From Psychromonas sp. Urea-02u-13 (GTDB taxonomy: Bacteria > Pseudomonadota > Gammaproteobacteria > Enterobacterales > Psychromonadaceae), in NCBI RefSeq assembly GCF_002835995.1, contig NZ_PJBZ01000061.1, positions 1 to 49,423 on the forward strand: DNA of 49,423 bases. The letters run 5' to 3'. Within the stretch, counting starts at the first letter, position 1; each line of letters begins with the position of its first letter. A program made the translations under genes and the position numbers. Of this stretch, positions 1 to 9,072 are shown piece after piece. The notes below the pieces were generated by a model, which did not search any database, was not told the origin of the DNA, and saw only the letters and a list, made by a program, of their open reading frames with translations.

Positions 1-1
1 T

Positions 2-586
2 GAGATGTATCTGTCAAAAACCTTTGAACAGGTGCATGAAACATGGCTTACATATTTAACGCCAGTGTTAAATAAACCCGATGTGCGCATTTTAGATTTA
101 GGCGCGGGTGCGGGCCGTGATAGTAAATACATGGCACAGCAGGGGGCAACTAATAATGTCTCGGTTACTGCGATTGAACCTGCTTTGATGCTCGCAGAAT
201 TGGGTAAGCAACATACCCAAGGTTTAAACGTTAATTGGTTGCAAGATTCCCTACCCGATTTACAGCATGTTACCCAACAAGAAATTAGCTTCGATTTAAT
301 TTTACTCAGTGCGGTGTGGATGCATATTCCAGACTCACAGCGTGAACGTTCACTGCGTAAACTAGCCAACCTACTCAAACCCGGCGGAAAATTGGTTATC
401 TCACTACGTCATGGGCCAAGTGGTGATGAAAGGAAAATGTTTGATGTATGTAGCGACCAACTGAGTAGGTTAGGCAAAAAATTCGGGTTATCTACAGTTT
501 TAGTAACGGAGCAAAACAAAGATGTTATTGGACGTGATGAAGTGACTTGGCAGACTGTGATATTAAAGCTTAAGCAGGAATTATAA
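2..586 (+). CDS. Class I SAM-dependent methyltransferase, 5' end cut by window
   Basis: The protein has the SAM-binding motif I (DLGAGAGRDSKYM), an acidic residue ending strand 2 (TAIEPA) and a motif IV-like stretch (FDLILLSAVWMHIP), so it is a class I methyltransferase of the UbiE/Methyltransf_11 type. The target is unknown. The paralogue at 8416 has 15 residues before the equivalent of the first visible Met, and the bases before that Met match the paralogue (Ala-Glu-Met-Tyr-Leu), so the true start lies upstream of the window. The copy here also lacks a short stretch present in the paralogue after RHGPK (about eight residues). The stop codon abuts the start of the HNH gene, so the two are probably co-translated. 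A small-molecule substrate fits the fold better than DNA, but that is inference. Confidence 0.85.
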   Translation, partial: EMYLSKTFEQVHETWLTYLTPVLNKPDVRILDLGAGAGRDSKYMAQQGATNNVSVTAIEPALMLAELGKQHTQGLNVNWLQDSLPDLQHVTQQEISFDLILLSAVWMHIPDSQRERSLRKLANLLKPGGKLVISLRHGPSGDERKMFDVCSDQLSRLGKKFGLSTVLVTEQNKDVIGRDEVTWQTVILKLKQEL

Positions 587-1639
587 ATGGGCGTATCGAA
601 TAATAAACAGATAGACTTTATCGCCTATATTCAGCGCTTGCTGGTGGAAGGGGAATTTAATGCAACTTATAAATATGCGTTATTGCATGCCTTAGCTGAT
701 ATCTGTATAGAAAGCCCTTTAATGGACGATCCTAATCATCAACTAAAAATTCCTCTCAGTACCATAGTTGAAAAATTCATCGCTATTTATTGGCAACATG
801 CTATGCCATTTAATGCAACAGAACAAAATCAAAACGGCTTACTGCAACAAAACAGTGGTAAGCAAGCGAAGATAATTACCGAGTTAAACCGTTGTCATAA
901 TCTCAATATTAAAAACATAAATAAACTAAAGCAGAGCGATGACTGGAGTGCGATATATAGAGACACATTAAGAGTCATTAAAGAGGGGCCTTTATGGCGC
1001 TTGCAGTTGTTAGCAAAGAAGGAGGAGTGCTTTCTATATGCGCATAAGAAGGGCGTTCCTTACATCATGTTAAACCAAGGTATCGCATACTGTTTTCGTC
1101 GTTTCTATGAGCTTGTGACTCAAATATCGCGTAATGCTTGGATAAACAAAATTCAGAGTATTCCTGCTAACCAACAACTGATTGGCAATCAGGCACAATT
1201 AGATCCGTTCCTGTTTGGTATCAACCGCCAAACAATTACTCAGGCCAGACCGATACTCGAAGAGATACAAAAAGGAAAATGTTTCTATTGCCAAAAGAAA
1301 CTAACTCAAACAACAGAAGTGGATCACTTCATCCCTTTTGCTAAATACGCAAATGATTTAGGGCACAACTTTGTTGCTGCCCACAGCAGTTGTAATAACA
1401 ATAAACGTGATTATCTAGCAGGGTTTGAGCATCGAGATAGGTGGTTTGAGCAAAACATCATCAATAACCAGAAAATACTTGATGATGAACTCAGTGGCTA
1501 TTTTAATTGTGACGCTAAACGGTCTGAGTCGATCACTATTTGGGCATACCAGATTGCAGCCCAAAACAAAGCGCAACTGTGGCTTGGGAAAGGTACTTTT
1601 GAAAGTACGTATCCAGAGTTTCAGAATGAATTAGGCTGA
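587..1639 (+). CDS. HNH endonuclease paired with methyltransferase
   Basis: This 350-residue protein ends in an HNH nuclease module: C232-x2-C235, then D246-H247 in a VDHFIPF motif, then H266-SSC269-N270. This is the metal-finger type with zinc-binding cysteines and a catalytic His. Residues 1-220 are mainly helical and not recognised. It starts directly after the methyltransferase stop. A degenerate copy of the same pair at 8416-9500 shows that the two genes travel together. The pairing recalls modification/restriction, but the methyltransferase lacks an obvious DNA-methylase (N/D)PPY motif, so that role is not shown. Confidence 0.8.
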   Translation: MGVSNNKQIDFIAYIQRLLVEGEFNATYKYALLHALADICIESPLMDDPNHQLKIPLSTIVEKFIAIYWQHAMPFNATEQNQNGLLQQNSGKQAKIITELNRCHNLNIKNINKLKQSDDWSAIYRDTLRVIKEGPLWRLQLLAKKEECFLYAHKKGVPYIMLNQGIAYCFRRFYELVTQISRNAWINKIQSIPANQQLIGNQAQLDPFLFGINRQTITQARPILEEIQKGKCFYCQKKLTQTTEVDHFIPFAKYANDLGHNFVAAHSSCNNNKRDYLAGFEHRDRWFEQNIINNQKILDDELSGYFNCDAKRSESITIWAYQIAAQNKAQLWLGKGTFESTYPEFQNELG

Positions 1640-1720
1640 TATGGCTTTGTTCTTCGTAGTACGTGACTGTTTTATTTAGTATGCGTGTGTAATCTCTTTA
1701 TTTTTTTAAATGAGGCATAT

Positions 1721-2464
1721 ATGTCAAAGCTTCTACAAAAACAGAACTTAGGTTGCTTAGAGACCCAATATAAAAGTTGGGCGTTATCGATCGGTAAATC
1801 TGAAAAGACAGTTAAAAATTATATCGGAGCATTAAAAGGGTCAATACCTAATTGGCTTAATGATGTGGGCATAGCGACAGAAAGTTTAATGTCTATCAGC
1901 TCTTATGATATTTATAGCGAAGTTATCGCTAAGGTGCTGTTACTTGATGAGTTCAAAGCAAAAAATAGAAAAGGTAATGGCATGTATAGTGCCGCCATTA
2001 AATCTTATCAGGCTTTTTTAGCGGATATCAGTCAAGTAGATGTTCAAGCTGATATTGAAGCTGTGCTCAATGCAGATGATAAGACTGCTACTCAAAAGGC
2101 AACTTTAGTTAATACACGAATAGGTCAGGGTAAGTTTAGAACTGATCTTATCGAATATTGGCAAGGTTGCGCTTTAACGCGTTATAACAATACGGATTTT
2201 TTAATTGCTTCACATATCAAGCCTTGGTCTGCATCAAATGATGTTGAAAGGTTAGATCCAAATAATGGTTTTCTATTGCTGGCAAATATCGATAAAGCAT
2301 TTGATCGTGGTTACATCACTTTTACTGATAAAGGAAAAGTTCGTATATCGCAGTGTTTAGATAATTATGAAGTGCTTGGAATAAATAAAAATATGGGTGT
2401 TGTTTTGAATAGAAAACATCAAGATTATCTTGCCTATCATCGGGAAATAACGTTTAAAAATTGA
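1721..2464 (+). CDS. HNH endonuclease (HNH_2-type)
   Basis: The 247-residue protein has the HNH_2 signature in its C-terminal half: C150-ALT, ASHIKPW around H165, ERLDPNNG (N181/N182) and DKAFDRGYI (D191, D195). These proteins are usually restriction-like nucleases in defence loci. The N-terminal 100 residues look helical (YKSWALSIGKSEKTVKNYI) and may bind DNA. The ATG at 1721 is chosen because TGAGG lies just upstream; a GTG at 1685 would add 12 poor residues. A copy of its last 15 codons survives at 3434-3481. Confidence 0.82.
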   Translation: MSKLLQKQNLGCLETQYKSWALSIGKSEKTVKNYIGALKGSIPNWLNDVGIATESLMSISSYDIYSEVIAKVLLLDEFKAKNRKGNGMYSAAIKSYQAFLADISQVDVQADIEAVLNADDKTATQKATLVNTRIGQGKFRTDLIEYWQGCALTRYNNTDFLIASHIKPWSASNDVERLDPNNGFLLLANIDKAFDRGYITFTDKGKVRISQCLDNYEVLGINKNMGVVLNRKHQDYLAYHREITFKN

Positions 2465-2524
2465 TGGCTATATTTTCAGCCGTATAGAGAAACTGACAAT
2501 AGTTATAATAATAGGGAAAAGAAC

Positions 2525-3187
2525 ATGGAAAAAATATTAAATAAGGTAAATGGATTTATACCTACTTTAACGGCGCTAGTTGTTTTGTTTGGTTTTCTTT
2601 TTTACATGGTGGCTTACTTTTTTATTAAAGGTTTAGATGTCGGTTATGGAGTAAGCAGCATAGTTGGGAGCCAACAAGAGTTAGTTGCTAATGGTTTAAT
2701 CTTATCTATTGGTCTAGTGGGTGAAATTGCAGTACAAGCATTTTGGTCAATAATAACAAATTGGTACTTTATTATTATTGGGTTACTCGGTGGTGGAGGG
2801 ATGCTTTTATTCGATATATTCATAAAAAAAGATTCTCACATCACTTTCTCATTATCGATAGAAAAGTATACAAAATACCTAAGTAGCTTTTTAATTATAA
2901 TTTACATATTTATTAGTTTTCCTTTGACTGCATTTGAAAAAGGTTCTCATTTCGCACAAAACGAAATAAAGAAATTGAACGAAAAAGGCTGCAAAATAGA
3001 ATCGGAAATGTGGGGGAAATGTTCTTTAGTCACTTACCAAAAAGGTGATGAAATCGTTAAACTAAATGGATTACTACTAGATAAAAAAGGGCAAGAAATA
3101 ACCCTTTATTTACCCAAAGAAAAAATATTGAGGACTTTTGTTCTGCCAAGTGATGCGATAATTGAACGTAACTCTATTACTAATTAA
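2525..3187 (+). CDS. Membrane protein of unknown function
   Basis: This 220-residue protein is not recognised. It has hydrophobic segments at about residues 13-35 (LTALVVLFGFLFYMVAYFF), 75-100 and 118-136, then a soluble C-terminal part of about 80 residues. Its start is preceded by a purine-rich AGGGAAAAG ribosome site. It follows the HNH_2 gene by 60 bases in the same direction and may be part of the same transcript. A membrane partner of a nuclease could be an effector or sensor, but nothing in the sequence shows this. Confidence 0.6.
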   Translation: MEKILNKVNGFIPTLTALVVLFGFLFYMVAYFFIKGLDVGYGVSSIVGSQQELVANGLILSIGLVGEIAVQAFWSIITNWYFIIIGLLGGGGMLLFDIFIKKDSHITFSLSIEKYTKYLSSFLIIIYIFISFPLTAFEKGSHFAQNEIKKLNEKGCKIESEMWGKCSLVTYQKGDEIVKLNGLLLDKKGQEITLYLPKEKILRTFVLPSDAIIERNSITN

Positions 3188-3207
3188 TTTTCAATTTTTA
3201 TTTTAGG

Positions 3208-3231
3208 AAAGGTATGGACGTCCTGCCTTTT
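3208..3231 (+). terminator. Hairpin after membrane-protein gene
   Basis: An inverted repeat (AAAGG ... CCTTT) with the inner palindrome GGACGTCC is followed by TTTTA, 20 bases past the stop. It could end transcription. A related hairpin (AAGGTA ... TACCTT) recurs at 3688-3708, so it is also part of the local repeat family. Confidence 0.45.
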
Positions 3232-3238
3232 ACTTACT

Positions 3239-3418
3239 CAGTTGATGATCTTTTTGAAGCATTACTGTCGCAAAGAAATCGGTTGAAAGAGATGTAATAG
3301 TAGAGGGGGTAGTAGGGAAAACGAAACAATGTGTAATCGTAACTTATAGATACTTTCTACAATGTGTATAGGGTTAAGTTAATGATTTTAAAAGATGTAA
3401 GATATGACCTGCCTTTTA
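3239..3418 (+). repeat. Direct repeat block A (gene-tail remnant)
   Basis: This block of about 180 bases recurs at 3529-3708 with many substitutions. The shared parts include GATGATxTTTT, GTTTGAAAGAGATG-like sequence, AATGTGTAATCGTAACTT and GTTAAGTTAATGATTTTAA. Its first 58 bases can encode a C-terminal tail (VDDLFEALLSQRNRLKEM then stop), and block B encodes a similar tail. No intact gene with this tail is in the window, so it looks like the 3' end of a lost gene plus its downstream region. Confidence 0.6.
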
Positions 3419-3433
3419 TTTTTGAATAAGTAG

Positions 3434-3481
3434 CATCAATATTATCTCGCTTATCATCGGGAAGTAAGCTTCAAAATATAA
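3434..3481 (+). pseudogene. 3' tail of a lost HNH_2 gene
   Basis: The frame reads HQYYLAYHREVSFKI followed by a stop. The intact HNH_2 gene at 1721-2464 ends HQDYLAYHREITFKN. Only the last 15 codons remain, between repeat blocks A and B. Confidence 0.75.
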
Positions 3482-3528
3482 AAAGAGCAAGCACTGTATG
3501 ACTAATTTGCACTTATGCGTGACGTAAT

Positions 3529-3708
3529 TAGTAGATGATATTTTCGAAGTTTTGTTATGTCAAAGAGGTCGTTTGAAAGAGATGCAATAGTTAAGGGAAT
3601 GGTAGGACAAGTGTAATAATGTGTAATCGTAACTTGTTGGTTCCTTCTATATTATGCATCGGTTAAGTTAATGATTTTAAAAGATGTAAGGTATGGATGT
3701 CCTACCTT
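3529..3708 (+). repeat. Direct repeat block B (gene-tail remnant)
   Basis: Second copy of block A (3239-3418). It encodes a similar tail (VDDIFEVLLCQRGRLKEMQ then stop) and ends in the AAGGTA/TACCTT hairpin. From 3709 to 3819 I see only another partial AAAGGTATGGA motif and no gene. Confidence 0.6.
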
Positions 3709-3819
3709 ACTGCCCCCATCATCTGTTGATTTACTAGGTTAAAGGTATGGATTTTTGAGCTCTCTTTTATTTAGACCATTGAAGCGTGATATGTGAACTC
3801 TTTTTACTCATGCACTTTT

Positions 3820-4356
3820 TTATGTGCCTTCTAATAGTTGATATTCTTTACAAACTGAAAATAATAGGGTGCTGAGTTCATTAATATTTTTACAATCATA
3901 GTAGCTTTTAAACTCATTTTCATCGATTTTTAAAGTGGCTTCTTCTTCATTATTAACGATATGTAATCCAATTAAATCAGCAAAGTCGAACATAAAGAAG
4001 GTTGTTAAAATCATCCCCCTATCTTCTAATCCGCCAGTCGTCTTACCTTCTTCGTCTTTACTGCAAAAAACTTTAGCGTAGGTAACATCTTCAAAGGCAA
4101 CGTCCAATTCTTTTGCCCATATTTGTCGTTCAATATTATCCACTAAACAGTTTTCAGGGCTAATATTATTGGTGTTTAGACCAAAATAGTAGGTAAATAG
4201 CTCGACTAGAAATTGGGTGATTTGCTGTTTATTTTGCACTGCTTTTAGGTTGATAGTCGGGCATTGTGCTAGTAAAGCCTGAACTTGCTCTTCATTAAGT
4301 AAATCGTCCTCAGCAAACGGGAGATCCGGGGTACTGCTTGTTAATTTAATTAACAT
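3820..4356 (-). CDS. Hypothetical acidic protein
   Basis: This 178-residue acidic protein has no signal peptide or membrane segment and I do not recognise its family. The start is supported by GGAAAGGA just upstream. It lies downstream of and in the same direction as the HNH gene at 4469-5137, 112 bases apart. A small acidic protein beside a nuclease could be an inhibitor or immunity protein. That is inference from position and charge only. Confidence 0.6.
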   Translation of the reverse strand: MLIKLTSSTPDLPFAEDDLLNEEQVQALLAQCPTINLKAVQNKQQITQFLVELFTYYFGLNTNNISPENCLVDNIERQIWAKELDVAFEDVTYAKVFCSKDEEGKTTGGLEDRGMILTTFFMFDFADLIGLHIVNNEEEATLKIDENEFKSYYDCKNINELSTLLFSVCKEYQLLEGT

Positions 4357-4468
4357 TTCCTTTCCTGTTATTTATTATCTAAATAGGTGTAGAAAATAGT
4401 TGGATATAATCGTCGAAACTATCACCAACTATAATTTTTATTATATTACTTTAATAAATATTCCTATT

Positions 4469-5137
4469 TTATTTAAACATCGATTTCATTTCATCAATAG
4501 AAAGAGGTTGCTTTCCTCTGTGTAAAATTGAGTGGCAATTTGAACAGACTGGTATTAAATCAATTAGTGGGTTAACAGAGTAACTGTTATTGATTTCACT
4601 TAAAGGTTTAATATGGTGAACTTCGATAAAGCCTTCGCCATATGCACCATAAAACTTTGAAAAATCAAATGAACAAATTTGACAGGTAAGCCCAAAATGG
4701 TCAATACAGGCCTTCCTCGCTTTAGGATCTCTTTCGTAGCGATTAACTAATACTTGTTTTGAGGTTCCTTCGATGAAAATGTCATTACTTTTTATCTCAG
4801 AAGAAGCTGTATAAGTTTCGTTCTCATCTTGATTAAAATAAAGTTTATCAATTTGGTTCTGAGCACTTACATCTGCTTTCCTACCATAGCCATCATTAGT
4901 TATTTCCTTAGCAATAAGATAATACCCAAACTCTGGACTACCACCGTTAGGGTCAAGGCTAGTCATTTCAACAGAAAGTCCATTGTCGGTAGTGAATCGG
5001 TGGCCAATAGAAAAGTCTCGTTTGAATATTTCACCATCATTATTACGAGTGACTCTCAATGTTTTACCATCAATCTCTTCAAAAGTGTAAAGTGGTTTTT
5101 GATTATTCTTATTATTAGTTCTTTGCCATTGAAGCAT
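4469..5137 (-). CDS. HNH endonuclease (McrA-like HNH module)
   Basis: The 222-residue protein ends in a classical HNH module: C152-QIC155, EVHHIKPL with H174-H175, then PVCSNCHSILHRG with C198, C201, H202 and H206. The N-terminal 130 residues are predicted beta-rich and may be a DNA- or modified-base-recognition domain; this is not proven. It is the third HNH type in 5 kb and is not closely similar to the other two. It probably shares a transcript with the unknown gene at 3820-4356. Confidence 0.82.
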   Translation of the reverse strand: MLQWQRTNNKNNQKPLYTFEEIDGKTLRVTRNNDGEIFKRDFSIGHRFTTDNGLSVEMTSLDPNGGSPEFGYYLIAKEITNDGYGRKADVSAQNQIDKLYFNQDENETYTASSEIKSNDIFIEGTSKQVLVNRYERDPKARKACIDHFGLTCQICSFDFSKFYGAYGEGFIEVHHIKPLSEINNSYSVNPLIDLIPVCSNCHSILHRGKQPLSIDEMKSMFK

Positions 5138-5596
5138 TGTAAGTATTCCTTATGTAATAAAATAACTATCTATAATAACTGTATCATACCATTAAAATTC
5201 AATGTATTTTTATTGGGCTCCTGAAAAGATTAAAACCATCGGATTTAGCTATAATCCATCAGTATTTTCAATATATAATCATGGATTATAGATATGGCAG
5301 TCATACGTTTTTTAAAATTCAATATGTTAATATTTTATAGTTTTCGGGAAAGTACATTTGGGGATAGCCATAAATTGAAACCTGATTATGTTCATGTCTC
5401 AGCCAGTACCGGTGGACATTACTAGCTACGATCGCATTAAAGTCTGTAATCAGTAGTACCAATCGGGGACAGCCGTAAACCGCAATAACTTATTGATTTT
5501 ATCTTATTAAAGTTATGGGAGTTGTAGACGTTTTTCATACTTATCTGTACTCATTCTAGCGTGGGGAATACGCTGACCACTCCCCTAAGAAGAATA
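5138..5596. other. Intergenic region with decayed repeats
   Basis: No intact gene is seen. There is an inverted repeat TATAATCCAT (5250-5259) / ATGGATTATA (5281-5290). On the minus strand from about 5458 to 5310 an open frame without a start ends in YKILTY. It contains GGGGATAGCCATAAA, a variant of the GGGGACAGCC repeat motif at 5463. It is probably transposon debris. Confidence 0.4.
5461..5520 (+). repeat. AATCGGGGACAGCC repeat, copy 1
   Basis: It begins AATCGGGGACAGCC and shares TTATTGATTTTAT and AAGTTATGGG with the reverse complement of about 48470-48537. Dispersed REP-like or MITE-end sequence is the likely nature. Confidence 0.45.
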
Positions 5597-5956
5597 CTAT
5601 TTAAAACCATTCCATAATGGATCGGTATCATCAAAAAATGACACTTCGAAAGTCGAATCCTTCCAACGGTGGTGCTCAGGGTCAAAGGGGCAACCTTGCC
5701 CACTTCTAGGATAATGCGCGTTATAAATGAGGTAACCATTACCTTGTTGCTTTAATTGCGACATTAACTCCATTGCATCCGCCGTTGATAGTAGGGGCTG
5801 ATCAAAAAAGGCCTTTCCACATACAGATTCCGAATGGAAGACACGCCATTTATATTTATAGAATAATGGATTGGGGTGCATTCTTGTTGCGTATGAACCA
5901 AAACAAGGGCTTCCGTCTTCATTAATTAAGTCTGTGTATTGAGGGTTACAATTCAT
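5597..5956 (-). CDS. Hypothetical protein with decayed paralogue
   Basis: The 119-residue protein starting MNCNPQYTD is not recognised. It is rich in aromatic residues and has an N-terminal C-x-P stretch. The start at 5956 is preferred over longer options for two reasons. AGAGAAA lies upstream, and similarity to the decayed copy at 13049-13316 stops right after this ATG. Conservation between the two copies implies it was once a real gene. Confidence 0.55.
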   Translation of the reverse strand: MNCNPQYTDLINEDGSPCFGSYATRMHPNPLFYKYKWRVFHSESVCGKAFFDQPLLSTADAMELMSQLKQQGNGYLIYNAHYPRSGQGCPFDPEHHRWKDSTFEVSFFDDTDPLWNGFK

Positions 5957-6282
5957 GCGTATTTCTCTGTATGGATTAATAGAGTGCATTGTACGTTTTA
6001 CGTGGCGTTTTATATAGCACTGTCCATTTGTACATATATACAAAACAGGCATGATTCACGAGTCGCCAGTTGTTGTAATGCCTCGACCTTACCAAGTGAA
6101 AAACTATTGTTAAAGTGATGCGCTCCAAAGCACGTAATCCTGTGTAATGTTTTTATTGGGTTATCCCACTATGCTCGAACTGTGCTCGGGATATAGTGAT
6201 GATGAACCATGGCTCAGTGCCATCACTACCCCTGTATAGCTACCCACTTTTAAGTAATTGAAACCAATGAAAGGCGTTAATT
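5957..6282. other. Intergenic region with hairpin
   Basis: No gene is seen. The only structure is an inverted repeat TAGTGATG (6194-6201) / CATCACTA (6221-6228), about 50 bases before the hydrolase gene. Confidence 0.35.
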
Positions 6283-7266
6283 ATGATACTTATGGTGACC
6301 AATCGACGGATAATTAAGGGGCAATATGCTGATGAAGAAAAACATCTGCATAAGTTTGAATACCAATATCAATATAATAAGGTGGCAGATTGCTTTGAAA
6401 AAAGGGGAAAAAGGGGTTTTGAAGTCTCGCTGTTTAATGAATTAAAACGATTAAAAGAGTCGGGTATTAATACACCTAAGGTCGGTGTTTATTTGCATGG
6501 TTTTAATAATAATTATCAAGATAGTATTGATGAAATTTATGATTTAGAAGCACACCTTTCAAAAGCGATAGGTTACCAACCCATTATTATTGGCTTTTCG
6601 TGGCCTTCAACGGGAAGCCAGGTTAGTTATTTATCAGACAGAGAAGAGGTTCGAGACTCTGTGGGTGCTTACACTCGATTCTTGTTAGACATTGATGACT
6701 TGGCTAATCGAAATCAGCAGGATTGTTTCTCATCTGCATTCTGCATTGCACACTCCATGGGTAATTATCTGTTACGTAAAGGCATGGAATATTTGTCGGA
6801 TGCATTAGGTAGCCCCACGGGGAGGAAGCTATTTGATGAGACGATAATGATTGCCCCTGATTTAAGTTCAAACGATGTTAATAGGCTAGGGAAAGGGCAA
6901 TATATTGCCCATTTTTCAAGAAGGGTACATGTTTATTACTCAAAGCATGATAGGGCACTAAAGTGTTCCAGCATTAAGCGTTTTGGGGGGAATCGCCTCG
7001 GGCGCCACGGTGCAAATAGTTATGATAATTTACCAACTAATGTGGTGGTTGTTGACGCAAAAAAATATGCTAATCAGCAGTCGATAAAAGGTGTTTTAGA
7101 TCGTCAGAACAAACAAGTGAGTGTGCACAGCGCGCATCGCTATCATGAACATATCATCGCAGATATTGTGCAGGTTATCGCCAGTATTGATAGGCATGAA
7201 ATTACAAACCGTGTTGCGTATGAAAATGAGGGAGAAGCGTTAAATAATCACTTTAAATTGGTGTAA
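6283..7266 (+). CDS. Alpha/beta hydrolase, DUF900 family
   Basis: The 327-residue protein shows the DUF900 pattern: LHGFNN (residues 71-76), GFSWPSTGS (104-112) and the nucleophile elbow AHSMGN with Ser158. A likely acid and His lie near APDLSSND and the C-terminal AHRYHEH. It has no signal peptide, so it is probably cytoplasmic. The start has AAAGG upstream. The substrate is unknown; an esterase- or lipase-like activity is expected from the family. The gene stands alone, followed at once by the repeat cluster. Confidence 0.8.
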   Translation: MILMVTNRRIIKGQYADEEKHLHKFEYQYQYNKVADCFEKRGKRGFEVSLFNELKRLKESGINTPKVGVYLHGFNNNYQDSIDEIYDLEAHLSKAIGYQPIIIGFSWPSTGSQVSYLSDREEVRDSVGAYTRFLLDIDDLANRNQQDCFSSAFCIAHSMGNYLLRKGMEYLSDALGSPTGRKLFDETIMIAPDLSSNDVNRLGKGQYIAHFSRRVHVYYSKHDRALKCSSIKRFGGNRLGRHGANSYDNLPTNVVVVDAKKYANQQSIKGVLDRQNKQVSVHSAHRYHEHIIADIVQVIASIDRHEITNRVAYENEGEALNNHFKLV

Positions 7267-7296
7267 AAGTAATGACAAAAATAGCTGTTTGATTAT

Positions 7297-8266
7297 CGTC
7301 ATTCCCGAGTTCTTTTATCGGGAATCTCAGGTGTGAGGCGCAAAGGCAGATCCTCGATAAAAGACTTCGAGGATGACGGCTTGTGGTACTTTGTGTATTA
7401 AGTTTATCGTCATTCACGCTCTCTTTTTCCGTCATTCCCGAGTTGTTTTATCGGGAATCTCAGGTGTGGGGCGCAAAGGCAGATCCTCGATAAAAGACTT
7501 CGAGGATGACGGCTTTTGGTGGTTCGAGGGTGACTGCTTAGCATTTTCGAGGACGGCTGTTTAACTATCGTCATTCCCGAGTTGTTTTATCGGAATCTCA
7601 GGTGTGGGGTTACAAAGCAGATCCTCGATAAAAGACTTCGAGGATGACGGCTTGTGGTGGTTCGAGGATGGCTGTTTATCCAGCTCGTTATTCACGCTCT
7701 CTTTTTCCGTCATTCCCGAGTTGTTTTATCGGGAATCTCAGGTGTGGGATGACAAAGGCAGATCCTCGATAAAAGACTTCGAGGATGACAGTCTGTGGTG
7801 GTTCGAGGGTGATGGCTTGAGGTTATTTGAGGGTGACGGTCGTGGTACTTTGCGTATTAAGTTTATCGTCATTCACGCTCTCTTTTTCCGTCATTCCCGA
7901 GTTGTTTTATCGGGAATCTCAGGTGTAGATTCACAAAGCAGATCCTCGATAAAAGACTTCGAGGATGACGGCTTGTGGTTATTCGAGGGTGATGGCTTGA
8001 GGTTTTCGAGGGTGACTGTTTAACTACCGTCATTCCCGAGTTGTTTTATCGGGAATCTTAGGTGTGGGGTTACAAAGCAGATCCTCGATAAAAGACTTCG
8101 AGGATGACGGCTTGTGGTTTTCGAGGATGACTGGTTGAGCTTATTCGAGGGGATGGTTTGTGGTGCTTTGCGTATTAAGCTTATCGTCATTCCCGAGTTG
8201 TTTTATCGGGAATCTCAGGTGTGGGGCGCAAAGCAGATCCTCGATAAAAGACTTCGAGGATGACGG
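7297..8266 (+). repeat. Seven palindromic repeat units, head to tail
   Basis: Units of 82-84 bases lie at 7297-7379, 7430-7512, 7569-7650, 7708-7791, 7889-7971, 8028-8110 and 8185-8266, all in one orientation. Each has an outer stem CGTCAT...ATGACG, a first hairpin TCCCGA...TCGGGA and a second hairpin ATCCTCG...CGAGGAT. As single-stranded nucleic acid it would form a three-way junction. The spacers hold decayed second arms (TTCGAGGGTGACGG). Open frames across the cluster are by-products of the repeats. Confidence 0.9.
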
Positions 8267-8415
8267 TTAAATTTAAATAATTAGGAGTGTTTAAAATTTG
8301 ACCGCTGTCTAAGAATTAGATTAGTAACAATTAAGTCATAATCATAAAGTGATAGTATTGATGTTATCAATTTAATGTATGGGTAATGCTCTGAAGTCAT
8401 CACGGGAATGTAACT

Positions 8416-9063
8416 ATGTCTGTCAATTTCTATAATAATAATGCCGAACAGTTAGCTGAGATGTATCTGTCAAAACCATTTGAAGAAATACATGTTTCGT
8501 GGCTTGAGTATTTAGTGCCTGTATTAAATAAACCCAATGCACGAATTTTAGATTTAGGTGCCGGGGCTGGGCGAGATAGTAAATATATGGCAGAGCAGGG
8601 GGCCGAGAATAACATATCCGTGACTGCTATTGAGCCAGCACAGATGTTGGCGGAATTAGGGGAACAACAGACTCAAGGTTTAAACGTCAATTGGTTGCAA
8701 GATACCCTACCCGATTTGCAACATGTTACCCAACAAGAAATTAGCTTTGACTTGATTTTACTCAGTGCCGTTTGGATGCATATTCCAAACGCTCAACGCG
8801 CTCGCTCATTACGTAAACTGGCCAGCTTAATTAAACCCGGTGGACAATTAGTTATCACATTGCGCCATGGGCCAAAATCAATGTACCACTACAGTGATCA
8901 ACCTAGTCGTGAACAACGCCACATGTTTGCAGTGTGTAGTGATCAGCTTCTTCACTTAGCGAAAGATTTGGGCTTAACCCCTTTATTAGTGACTGATAAA
9001 AATACAGATGTGTTGGGGCGTTCAGATATTTTATGGCAAACCGTCGTTCTGAAGCGTAATTAG
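8416..9063 (+). CDS. Class I SAM-dependent methyltransferase, second copy
   Basis: This complete 215-residue paralogue of the gene at the window start is near-identical in long stretches (DLGAGAGRDSKYMA, NVNWLQDTLPDLQHVTQQE, ILLSAVWMHIP). It begins MSVNFYNNNAEQLAEMYLS, which shows the N-terminus missing from the first copy. It has kept its reading frame while its HNH neighbour has been destroyed. It may therefore still function alone, or the decay of the partner may be recent. Confidence 0.85.
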   Translation: MSVNFYNNNAEQLAEMYLSKPFEEIHVSWLEYLVPVLNKPNARILDLGAGAGRDSKYMAEQGAENNISVTAIEPAQMLAELGEQQTQGLNVNWLQDTLPDLQHVTQQEISFDLILLSAVWMHIPNAQRARSLRKLASLIKPGGQLVITLRHGPKSMYHYSDQPSREQRHMFAVCSDQLLHLAKDLGLTPLLVTDKNTDVLGRSDILWQTVVLKRN

Positions 9064-9072
9064 GAAGTGTAA

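Noticed and set aside
7373-8023. Open frames of 60-140 residues across the first repeat cluster
   Set aside because: They translate the repeat units themselves (recurring SRSSIKDFEDDG), exist only because the units are frame-compatible, and lack ribosome sites.
7297-8266. CRISPR array
   Set aside because: Repeats are long and strongly palindromic, spacers are of uneven length and consist of decayed repeat arms, and no cas gene is present.
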